In this document: positions 1 through 7,290 of the stretch, in pieces | Position numbering within the stretch: the first letter of the stretch is position 1 | How the letters are laid out: each line of letters opens with the position of its first letter | Notes under the pieces: generated by a model | What the model saw: the letters and a program-made list of their open reading frames with translations, nothing else | Told to the model about the DNA's origin: nothing | Database searches by the model: none | NCBI RefSeq assembly: GCF_000522985.1 | Contig: NZ_CP007130.1 | Span: 930,001 to 994,000 of the forward strand | Reading direction: 5' to 3' | DNA: 64,000 nt | Source of the DNA: Gemmatirosa kalamazoonensis | GTDB lineage: Bacteria; Gemmatimonadota; Gemmatimonadetes; Gemmatimonadales; Gemmatimonadaceae | Made by a program: the position numbers and the translations under genes

Positions 1-1
1 G

Positions 2-700
2 GGGCTCGTGCCGTCGCTCTTTCCGCGGTGGGTGGAGGTGGGCGGGCGCGACTCGCTGCGCGCTCGCCTCGCCGACATGTCGCTCCGGCCGCGGCTCGTG
101 AAGGAGATGCGCGAGAATCTCGACCGGCGCGGCGGCGCGTCGCGGCTCCAGTTCCAGCGCTACGCGCCCGACCACTCGATCGAGGGGAAGACGCTGCAGC
201 AGGTCGCCGACGAGCGGAAGCTGGATCCGATCGACGCGGCGATCGCGCTCGCCGCGAAGGGCGACGCCGGCATCACGTCGTTCAACATGGACGAAAAGGA
301 CATCGCCACGTTCATGCGCCAGACGTGGACGATGACGTGCTCCGACGGCGACCTGGTGCCGATGGGGCAGGGGGTGCCGCACCCGCGCGCGTACGGCACG
401 TTCCCGCGGAAGATCCGGAAGTACGTCGTCGAGGAGAAGGTCATCCCGCTCGAGACGGCGATCCACTCCATGACCGGCCTCCCCGCCGCCGTCTTCCACG
501 TCGCCGACCGCGGCACGCTCCGCGCCGGCGCGTTCGCCGACGTCGTCGTGTTCGACCTCGCGAAGGTGCGCGACAAGGCGACCTACACCGAGCCGCACCA
601 GCTCTCCGAGGGAATGGTCTACGTCCTCGTGAACGGCAAGCTGGCCGTCGACGGCGGCAAGGTGACCGACGCGCGCGGCGGGCGCGTGTTGCGGCGCTGA
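2..700 (+). CDS. D-aminoacylase / N-acyl-D-amino-acid deacylase family amidohydrolase, C-terminal part
   Basis: This gene enters from the left edge; the frame is open to base 2, so only about 232 C-terminal residues of a family usually near 500-580 are seen. Family landmarks are present: a TCSDGD segment where D-aminoacylases carry a catalytic Asp, then HPRAYGTFPR, a TxxPA segment, and the closing ADVVVFD...VLVNG strand typical of metal-dependent amidohydrolases. The expected role is hydrolysis of N-acyl-D-amino acids or related amides. The N-terminal metal-binding HxH half and any signal peptide lie outside the window, so cellular location cannot be judged. No gene follows closely; a repeat-rich spacer separates it from the next hydrolase. 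Confidence 0.85.
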   Translation, partial: GLVPSLFPRWVEVGGRDSLRARLADMSLRPRLVKEMRENLDRRGGASRLQFQRYAPDHSIEGKTLQQVADERKLDPIDAAIALAAKGDAGITSFNMDEKDIATFMRQTWTMTCSDGDLVPMGQGVPHPRAYGTFPRKIRKYVVEEKVIPLETAIHSMTGLPAAVFHVADRGTLRAGAFADVVVFDLAKVRDKATYTEPHQLSEGMVYVLVNGKLAVDGGKVTDARGGRVLRR

Positions 701-893
701 GCAAATGCATCGACCGCCGAGGGCCGCAGAGCGCCGCAGAGCCTTTGCATTTGAACCACAGAGGACACGGAGGACAACCACTTTTATTGGTGTCCTCTGT
801 GTCCTCTGTGTCCTCTGTGGTAAGAAGCCGTTGAAGTAGTTGTCGTTCTCTGCGGCCCTCTGCGGCCCTCTGCGGTTCAAACACACCGTGCAC
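701..893. repeat. Intergenic nested inverted repeat, copy A
   Basis: This spacer is built from two nested inverted repeats of iterated 8-10 nt units. The outer left arm (about 714-741) repeats GGCCGCAGAG-like units, and the outer right arm (about 847-876) repeats CTCTGCGGCC. Inside, ACCACAGAGGACAC at 755-768 is answered by TCCTCTGTG repeated three times at 792-818. No reading frame of note lies inside. The same outer arms recur at 14080-14377 and 19964-20105. The RNA could fold into a long stem. Function is unknown. Confidence 0.8.
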
Positions 894-895
894 TC

Positions 896-3096
896 ATGTC
901 GTTAGTCCGCTACGCTCTCGCCTCCGCCGCCGCGCTGTCGCTCGGGACCGCTGCGCCCACGAACGTCAGGCACCGCCCGCCCGGCCCCCCGCCCGAGATC
1001 GCGAGCCACGTCGAGGTTCTCCGCACCGCGCACGGCGTCCCGCACATCCGCGCCGAGAACCTCGAGGCGGCCGGGTATGCGCTGGGCTACGTCATGAGCG
1101 AGGACTACGGCGCGCGCGTCGTGCTCGGCCTGCTGCGCGGGCGCGGCGAGAGCGCGCGCCTGTTCGGGCGCGACTCGCTCGAGGGCGACTTCTCCAACCG
1201 CATGTCGTACGCGCGCGCCGTCGCCGGGTGGCCCACGCTCGACGACGACACGCGCGCCGTCTACACCGGCTTCGCCGAGGGCGTCACGCGGTGGGCGGAG
1301 CTGCACCCCGAGGCGCTCCCCGCCGGCTTCGACGCGCGGTTCACCGGCTACGACGTGCTGTCGTACGAGGTGAACGTCGCCACGCCGGCGCAGGCGGCGC
1401 GCTTCCTCGCGCGCCTCGACCCGTCCGCCCGCCCGTTGGGCCGCCGCGCCGCGCAGCAGCCCGAGGGCGACCCGGTGGAGACCGAGCCGCTCGTCGGCTC
1501 CGACGCCGACGTCGGGTCGAACGCGTGGGCGCTCGCACCGAGCCGCACGAAGTCCAAGCGCGCCATCCTGCTGCGCAACCCGCACCTGCAGTGGAACGCC
1601 GGCTACTACGAGGCGCACGTCACGGTGCCGGGGAAGGTCGACTTCTACGGCGACTTCCGCGTCGGCTCCCCGTTCTCCGTCGTCGGCGGCTTCAATCGCG
1701 ACCTCGGCTTCGCGACGACGAACAACGATCCGCTGCTGTCGCAGATCTACGCGCTCGACGCCGACACCGCGAAGGCCGACCACTACCTGCTCGACGGCGC
1801 GTCGCTCCCGCTCCAGCGCGAGGAGGTGACCGTGGAGTACGCCGACGGCCAGGCGATCGCCACCGAGACGCGCGGCATGTGGCGCACCACGCTGGGCCCC
1901 GTCGTCGCGCGGCAGAACGGCAAGATCTACGTCCTCCGCGCCGCCGGCGACGGCGACGTGCGCGGCGGCGAGCAGTTCCTGCGCATGATGCAGGCGCGCT
2001 CGCTCGACGAGTTCAAGACCGCCATGCGCATGCGCGCGCGCGCGTGACGTCGAACTTCACCTACGCCGACCGCGCGGGGAACATCTACTACGTGTGGAAC
2101 GGCTCCGTCCCCGACCTGCCGCACCCCAGCGGCGGCGACTCGCTGGCCGTGCCGGCGCGCCGCACGTCGGACGTGTGGACGCGGCTCATTCCGTACGACT
2201 CGCTGCCGCAGATGCTGAACCCCAGGGGCGGCTACCTGCACAACGAGAACGACCCGCCGTACTACGCGAACATGCGGCAGCCGCTCGACTCCACGCGCTA
2301 TCCGTCGTACATCTCGCGGCCGCGCCTCGGGCTCCGCAGCCAGCACGCCATCTCGCTGCTCGACAACGACCGCAAGTTCTCGCTCGAGGACGTCGTGAGG
2401 ACGAAGCACTCGTATCGCATGCTGCTCGCCGAGCGCGTGCGCGACGACCTCGTGAAGGCCGTGCGGGCGAGCAACCCGAGCCCCGACGTCGCGCGCGCGA
2501 TCGACGTGATCGCGAAGTGGGACGGCACGGTCGCGCCGGAGTCGAAGGGCGGCATGCTGTTCGAGACGTGGTGGCGCCGCTACACCGCTGGCACGCGCGC
2601 CGACACGATGTACGCCGAGCCGTGGACTCCGGCCCAGCCGACGGCGACGCCACGCGGCATCCGCTTCCTGCCGAGCGCGGTCGAGGCGTTCGCGTGGGCC
2701 ACCACCGAGACGGCGCGCCGCTACGGCGCGGTCGACGTGGCGTGGGGCGACGTGCACCGCGTGCGCATGGGCAGCGGGCCTAACGCGGTCGACGTCCCCG
2801 TCGGCGGCTGCAGCGGCGACATCGGGTGCTTCCGCGTCCTCTCCTACCGCCAGGAGCCCGACGGGAAGCTCGCCGCCACGGTCGGCGACGGCTGGGTCCT
2901 CGCCGTGGAGTTCGGGAAGGACCAGCCGCGTGCGTACTCCGTGCTCGCGTACGGCGAGAGCTCGAGCGACGCGTCGCCGTTCCACAGCGACCAGGCGGCG
3001 ATGTTCGCGCGCGGCGAGCTGAAGACCGTCGCGTGGCTGCCGAAGGACGTCGACGCGCAGACGGTGAAGCGCTACCGGCCGGGCACGGAACGGTAG
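896..3096 (+). CDS. Penicillin acylase family N-terminal-nucleophile hydrolase, interrupted by a frameshift
   Basis: Two frames together encode one acylase of about 732 residues: 896-2047, then the +1 frame from about 2045 to 3096. The first part has a Sec-type signal peptide and the autoprocessing site GSNAW, with Ser near residue 208 as the expected nucleophile. The second resumes with SNFTYADRAGNIYYVWNG, a conserved family block, and runs to the usual C-terminus. The break lies in a run of six GC dinucleotides at about 2032-2043. Removing one GC unit restores the frame with no change in family spacing (MRMRARVTSNFTYAD). The family makes periplasmic amide hydrolases such as penicillin, aculeacin and acyl-homoserine-lactone acylases; the substrate cannot be told. 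The break could be a sequencing error, a slippage-switchable gene or recent inactivation. Confidence 0.85.
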
Positions 3097-3113
3097 CCGA
3101 GCGTCGGGCCGCC

Positions 3114-3905
3114 GTGCCGCGCGTCGCGTGGGCCACCGATCTGCACCTCGACCACGCCGACGCCGCGGCGCGCGCGCGGTTCGTCGACGAGGCGAGTGCG
3201 GCGGCACCCGACGCGCTGCTCCTCGCCGGCGACGTCGGCACGGCGTCGACCATCGGCGGCCACCTCGAGACGCTCGAGCGCGCGCTCGCCTGTCCGATCT
3301 GGCTCGTGCTCGGCAACCACGACTTCTACGGGTCGAGCATCGCCACGGTGCGCGCCGCGATGCTCGCACGCGGCGGCGCGGCGCGCTGGCTCCCCGCCGC
3401 GGGCGTCGTCTCGCTCAGCCCCACGACCGCGCTGCTCGGGCACGACGGGTGGGGCGACGCGCGCTGCGGCGACTACTGGGGCTCCAGCGTGCTGCTGAAC
3501 GACTTCCGCTTCATCGAGGAGCTCGCGTGGCTCGACCGTGCGACGCTCTTCCCGCGTCTCCGCGCACTCGGCGACGAGGCCGCGCGCTACTTCGCGCGCC
3601 AGCTTCCCGCGGCGCTCGAGCGGCACGAGCGCGCGATCGTCGTCACGCACGTCCCGCCGTTCGCCGAGGCGGCGTGGCACGACGGGGGCATGTCGGACGC
3701 CGAGTGGCTTCCGTACTTCGCGTGCGGCGCGGCCGGCGAGGCGCTGCTCGAGGTCATGACCGCGCGCCCCGACCGCGAGGCGCTCGTCCTCTGCGGCCAC
3801 ACGCACGGCGCGGGCGAGCTGCAGCCGCTCCCGAACCTCCGCGTGCTCACCGGCGGCGCCGAGTACGGCGCGCCGCGCCTGCAGGGTGTGCTCGACGTGG
3901 CGTGA
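3114..3905 (+). CDS. Calcineurin-like metallophosphoesterase
   Basis: A 263-residue cytoplasmic protein with all five metallophosphoesterase signatures in order: DLHLD near the N-terminus, GDVG, GNHDFYG, THVPPF and GHTHG near the C-terminus. These residues hold the two-metal centre that hydrolyses phosphate mono- or diesters. I chose the GTG at 3114 because the first catalytic strand (VAWATDLHLD) follows at once and the upstream codons in frame belong to the end of the acylase. It starts 17 bases after the acylase stop, so co-transcription is likely, although the two functions are not obviously related. The physiological substrate is unknown. Confidence 0.8.
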   Translation: MPRVAWATDLHLDHADAAARARFVDEASAAAPDALLLAGDVGTASTIGGHLETLERALACPIWLVLGNHDFYGSSIATVRAAMLARGGAARWLPAAGVVSLSPTTALLGHDGWGDARCGDYWGSSVLLNDFRFIEELAWLDRATLFPRLRALGDEAARYFARQLPAALERHERAIVVTHVPPFAEAAWHDGGMSDAEWLPYFACGAAGEALLEVMTARPDREALVLCGHTHGAGELQPLPNLRVLTGGAEYGAPRLQGVLDVA

Positions 3906-3933
3906 GTGCGCTCGGCACGGACCAAGCCGGCCG

Positions 3934-4367
3934 TCAGTCGATCCTCCGCGACAGCCAGTGGAGCACGTCGAGGCAGAACTGCTGGTCGTCGCTCCCGGGC
4001 ACGTTCATCCCGCCGCGACCTCCGCAGCCGTGAACGCGGGCGTCGCGGGACCGTCGCTCCCGCTCGCGTTCGCGATCACGAGCACCGTAGCGCCCCGGAG
4101 CGACGCGTCGGTGAACCGCGCTCGACCCGGCTCGACGCGATAGCCGTCGTGGCGCAGCAGCGCGACGAACGGCGCGTAGCGGCCGGCGACCGTGTGGAAG
4201 TTGTGGTGCGCCTCGTCCAGGCGGACGATCGGGCCGGTCGCGCGATACGCGGGGCGCGCGACCGTGGCGTGGTACGCGGTGTCCGGACCCTGCTGCGCGC
4301 CGAGAGCGTTAGGCGCGCGGGACGAGAGCGCGATCAGCGCGGCGACGGCGAGGCGGCGGTCGGTCAT
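3934..4367 (-). pseudogene. Remnant of a secreted ThuA/DUF4350-like protein with an internal deletion
   Basis: Reading leftward from ATG 4367, a signal peptide ending near ALGAQQ is followed by about 90 residues (DEAHHNFHTVAGRYAPF, then VLVIANA) resembling the N-terminal half of secreted ThuA/GATase-like or DUF4350 proteins. The frame stops at 4005. In another frame the sequence resumes directly as GMNVPGSDDQQFCLDVLHWL and stops at 3934, which looks like the C-terminal end of the same kind of protein. The centre, which I estimate at over 100 residues, is missing. The join lies in a run of GCGGCGGG. The family name is from memory of conserved blocks and is tentative; the deletion pattern is seen directly. 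Confidence 0.55.
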
Positions 4368-4549
4368 CGATGGGGTGTCCCGCGGAGCCTCGGGGTCGGG
4401 CGCGGCCTGCTCGACGCTTCGCTCGTTCGCACTGGATGTGGCTCCGCTGCACACGCTCTCCAGCGCCCGACCCCGGCTCCCATCGGACCGCTCGTCTCGT
4501 GCGGCACACCATGCGCGCGCTCGCGTCGTTCCGCAAGCGCGCGCGCGGA

Positions 4550-5908
4550 TCACGCCGCCGAGAGCCCCTCCACCGTCTTCGGCATGGACGCCGTGCGCTG
4601 CGCGATGACGACGCTTCCCGAGATCACGTCCGCGCCGCCCGACAGGTCGTCCAGACCGCCGCCGCGATACGCTTCCTCGCCGTGCTCGCTCCAGTCGAGG
4701 CCCGTGAGCTCGTCGGCGAGCGGCACGCGCAGACCGACCGTGGCCTTCAGCGCGACGACGATCGCCGCCGTGACCCCGCCGCAGAACAGCATCGTCGCGA
4801 CGACCGCGATGGCCTGCACGCCGAGCTGTCCCGGATTGCCGGCGAGCAACCCATCGGCGCCGGCGGGGTTCACCGCCTTCGTCGCGAACACGCCGGTGAG
4901 GAGCGCGCCGACGATCCCCGCCACGCCGTGGCACGCGAACACGTCGAGTGCGTCGTCGAGCCGCGCGGAGAATCGTGACCGCAGCTGCATCGCGCCGTAG
5001 CTCGCGGCCGCGCCGATCGCGCCGACGGCGACCGCGGCGAGCGGCGTCACGAAGCCGGCCGCCGGCGTGATCGCGACGAGGCCGATCACGGCGCCCGTCG
5101 CCATGCCGACCGCCGTCGTGCGCTTCGTGCGGACGAGGTCGAGCAGCATCCACGCCGTCATGGCCGCGGCGGCGGCGGTGTGCGTGGCGACGAACGCGCT
5201 GCCGGCGAGCCCGTTGGCGGCGAGCGCGGAGCCCGCGTTGAAGCCGAACCAGCCGAACCAGAGCAGCCCCGCGCCGATGACGGTGAACGGCACGTTGTGC
5301 GGCACGAGCGTCGCGCGTCCCACGTCGCGCCGCCGGCCGAGCATGATCGCGCAGACGAGCGCCGACGTGCCCGCGCTGATGTGCACGACCGTGCCGCCGG
5401 CGAAGTCGAGCGCGCCGAGCGTGCGCAGCCAGCCGCCGGTGCCCCACACCCAGTGCGCGAGCGGGTCGTAGATCAGCGTCGTCCACGCGAGCACGAACAG
5501 CAGGTACGTCGGGAACTTCATCCGCTCCACGACCGCGCCCGAGATGAGCGCGACGGTGATCGCGGCGAACATGACCTGGAACATCGCGAACGCCGCGTGC
5601 GGGATCGTCGCCGCGTAGTCGCCGTTAGGCACCGCGCCGACGCCGGCGAAGCCCGCCCACTGCAGCCCGCCGACGAGCGAGCTGCCCGTGCCGAACGCGA
5701 GCGCGTAGCCGACGATCACCCACTGCACCGAGACGATGCCGAGTGGCGCCATGCTCATCGCGAGCGTGTTCAGCGAGTTCTTGCTGCGCACGAGCCCACC
5801 GTAGAACAGCGCGAGCCCGGGAAGCATGAGCATCACGAGCGCGGCCGAGGCGAGCACCCACGCGGTGTCGCCCGCCGAGATGGCGAGTGCTGGGGCACCG
5901 GGCTGCAT
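4550..5908 (-). CDS. amtB: Ammonium transporter (Amt family)
   Basis: A 452-residue polytopic protein with the Amt fold of about 11 membrane helices. It carries both pore histidines in their usual settings (GGTVVHISAG and FACHGVAGIVGA), the FYGGLVRSKN block near residue 40 and the FGWFGFNAGSAL helix. It conducts ammonium/ammonia across the inner membrane. The start ATG at 5908 overlaps the TGA stop of the P-II gene by one base, the classic glnK-amtB arrangement, so P-II probably docks onto and blocks this channel. The C-terminal tail is long and ends with LDWSEHGEEAY, the segment that contacts P-II in characterised Amt proteins. Expression should come from the promoter region at 6357-6399. 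Confidence 0.93.
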   Translation of the reverse strand: MQPGAPALAISAGDTAWVLASAALVMLMLPGLALFYGGLVRSKNSLNTLAMSMAPLGIVSVQWVIVGYALAFGTGSSLVGGLQWAGFAGVGAVPNGDYAATIPHAAFAMFQVMFAAITVALISGAVVERMKFPTYLLFVLAWTTLIYDPLAHWVWGTGGWLRTLGALDFAGGTVVHISAGTSALVCAIMLGRRRDVGRATLVPHNVPFTVIGAGLLWFGWFGFNAGSALAANGLAGSAFVATHTAAAAAMTAWMLLDLVRTKRTTAVGMATGAVIGLVAITPAAGFVTPLAAVAVGAIGAAASYGAMQLRSRFSARLDDALDVFACHGVAGIVGALLTGVFATKAVNPAGADGLLAGNPGQLGVQAIAVVATMLFCGGVTAAIVVALKATVGLRVPLADELTGLDWSEHGEEAYRGGGLDDLSGGADVISGSVVIAQRTASMPKTVEGLSAA

Positions 5909-6309
5909 CAGCCCACCTCGACTTCGACGTCGTGCTGGGCGCGGCGCTGCACCTCGTCGGCAGTCACCGGCGTGAGCGCCTCGACGTCGCGCTCGGCGGT
6001 GCGGATGCGGATGACCTGCTCCAGCGGCTGCACGAAGATCTTGCCGTCGCCGACCTCGCCGGTGCGCGCGGCGGAGAGGATGGCCTCGATGCACGGCTCC
6101 ACGAACGGCTCGGAGCACGCCATCTCGATCTTCACCTTGTCGCGGAACTCGAGCACGAGCGACGAGCCGCGATAGTGCTCCACGAGCTCCTTCTCGCCCC
6201 CATGGCCGCTGACGCGGGAGAGCGTCATGCCGGTCACGCCGGCGCGGAAGAGGGCTTCCTTGACGGCGCGGAGGCGCTCGGGGCGCACGACGGCGGTGAT
6301 GAGCTTCAT
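5908..6309 (-). CDS. glnK: P-II family nitrogen regulatory protein (GlnK/GlnB-like)
   Basis: A 133-residue P-II protein, somewhat longer than the usual 112. It begins MKLITAVVRPERL and has the B-loop segment TGEVGDGKIFVQPLE followed by RIRTAERD. P-II trimers bind ATP, ADP and 2-oxoglutarate and regulate the ammonium channel, here encoded immediately downstream. The T-loop reads YRGSSLVLEFRDKVKIE; standard proteins have YRGAEYxxxF, so the tyrosine that is uridylylated in Proteobacteria is replaced by Leu. The tip is therefore probably not modified by GlnD, although binding-based control could remain. The C-terminus carries an extra QRRAQHDVEVEVG tail. Confidence 0.92.
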   Translation of the reverse strand: MKLITAVVRPERLRAVKEALFRAGVTGMTLSRVSGHGGEKELVEHYRGSSLVLEFRDKVKIEMACSEPFVEPCIEAILSAARTGEVGDGKIFVQPLEQVIRIRTAERDVEALTPVTADEVQRRAQHDVEVEVG

Positions 6310-6356
6310 GAGGATTGGCGGCAGAGGGTGTGGTCGGGTGCAGCCTCGTCGAGGGG

Positions 6357-6399
6357 ACGATAGGCAGTGACCACCAGGGTGTCAAGCAATCCGCGCACC
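6357..6399 (-). promoter_or_regulatory. Overlapping sigma-70-like and sigma-54-like promoter for glnK-amtB
   Basis: On the minus strand TTGACA (6380-6385) stands 17 bases from TATCGT (6357-6362), a good vegetative promoter leaving a leader of about 40 bases before the P-II start. Overlapping its upstream edge, TTGGTGCGCGGATTGC has GG at 6398-6399 and GC at 6386-6387, exactly 10 bases apart, with a TTGC element, as in -24/-12 promoters. The sigma-54 half is a weaker match at the GCAC positions. Nitrogen-responsive dual control is an inference. Confidence 0.5.
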
Positions 6400-6466
6400 A
6401 ATTGCAAAATTGCGTGCACACCTGTCCGTTGGTTGGGGCAAGATTCCGCTAGCTGCTCGCGAAAAC

Positions 6467-6481
6467 GTGCAGAACTTGCAC
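6467..6481. promoter_or_regulatory. Candidate operator: GTGCA-N5-TGCAC dyad upstream of glnK
   Basis: A perfect 5-bp-arm inverted repeat, GTGCA GAACT TGCAC, lies about 80 bases upstream of the -35 element of the P-II promoter. A GTGCAC palindrome sits closer at 6414-6419. The same half-site recurs three times in front of the SusC gene (7181-7201). This stretch is visibly less GC-rich than its surroundings, as regulatory DNA often is here. The binding protein is unknown. Confidence 0.35.
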
Positions 6482-6526
6482 AAATCGTCGCACGCGACGA
6501 CGAGCCTCACAGGGCCCGAAACGACG

Positions 6527-6557
6527 CCCGGCCCCGTCGCGGGGCGACGGGGCCGGG
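6527..6557 (-). terminator. Hairpin terminator after the plug-domain gene
   Basis: A perfect 14-bp stem, CCCGGCCCCGTCGC at 6527-6540 pairing with 6544-6557, closes a 3-base loop 45 bases beyond the stop of the leftward plug gene. A short TTT follows on the minus strand. It probably ends that transcript before the P-II regulatory region. Confidence 0.6.
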
Positions 6558-6601
6558 TGGGCGGAGCCGGTGGCGAGCGGCGCGGGTCTCGGCGGTGACC
6601 C

Positions 6602-7099
6602 TCAGCGCGCGCGTCGGGTCGTAATCACGATGACGCCGTTGGCGCCCCGCACGCCGTAGTACGAGGCCGCGGCGTCCTTCACGATCTCGATGCGCTGGAC
6701 GTCGCGCGGCTCGATCCCGCGCAGGTCGGCCAGGGCGCGGGTCGCGCCGTCGATGATGACGAGCGGCTCGTTGCTCGACCCGAACGAGCTGGTGCCGCGG
6801 ATCTGGATTGAATAACCGCTCCCCTGCTGGGTCACCGTGACGCCGGTGAACCGCGCCTGGATCATCTGCTCGACGCGGGTGAACCGCTTTCGCTCCTCGT
6901 CCGTGAAGTCGACCGCTTGCGTCGCCGAGCTGCGGCTCCGCTCCGCCCGCGCGCTCCGCGCCGAGTCCGCGCTCGCCACGCGTGCGCGCTCCGCCTCGAG
7001 GTCGGCCGAGTTGCGGCGCGCGCACGCGGCGGACACCGCGCACGTCGTGAGCGCGACGAGGGCGACGCGTACGCCGCGATCCACCGCTGGATGTGTCAT
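6602..7099 (-). CDS. Lipoprotein consisting of a stand-alone TonB-receptor plug domain (upstream paralogue)
   Basis: A 165-residue protein. I start at ATG 7099 because it is followed by a lipoprotein signal peptide (VALTTCAVSAAC); the longer frame would put it out of place. After about 45 charged residues comes a plug domain: RVEQMIQARFTGVTV, IQIRGTSSFGSSNEPLVIIDG, then IEIVKDAAASYYGVRGANGVIVITT. These are the hallmarks of SusC-type receptor plugs, but no beta-barrel follows. It is divergent from the SusC gene, and a paralogue of the same length closes the other side of the SusCD pair. A periplasm-facing lipid-anchored plug could compete with or assist receptor gating; that is inference. Confidence 0.8.
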   Translation of the reverse strand: MTHPAVDRGVRVALVALTTCAVSAACARRNSADLEAERARVASADSARSARAERSRSSATQAVDFTDEERKRFTRVEQMIQARFTGVTVTQQGSGYSIQIRGTSSFGSSNEPLVIIDGATRALADLRGIEPRDVQRIEIVKDAAASYYGVRGANGVIVITTRRAR

Positions 7100-7180
7100 G
7101 CTCGCGCCCCCGTGAGGTGGGGTTCCGCCATCGCCGCACCGGCCGCCCATAGTTAGGGCGCGGCCGCTCGGGCCGCTAGA

Positions 7181-7201
7181 GTGCAGTTGCACGTTTGTGC
7201 A
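7181..7201. promoter_or_regulatory. Candidate operator with three alternating half-sites between the plug and SusC genes
   Basis: GTGCA at 7181, TGCAC at 7188 and GTGCA at 7197 alternate in orientation and form two overlapping dyads with 2- and 4-base spacers. They lie in the divergent promoter region between the plug-domain lipoprotein and the SusC receptor. The half-site matches the dyad at 6467-6481 upstream of glnK, which suggests a common regulator. No -35/-10 pair was convincing here. Confidence 0.4.
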
Positions 7202-7290
7202 GGAATGGACGTTTGACGACCGGCGCTACGCGTGCCAGCATATCGCCTGTTCGTGGAACGAAGTCGCGACCTATCACGGAGGAGGTCCGG

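Noticed and set aside
1927-3369. Long opposite-strand open frames over most genes (for example 1927-3369, 7855-10383, 29921-32527)
   Set aside because: They lie antisense to genes with clear family motifs, have Arg/Ala/Val-rich low-complexity translations and no start signals. High GC makes such open frames expected.
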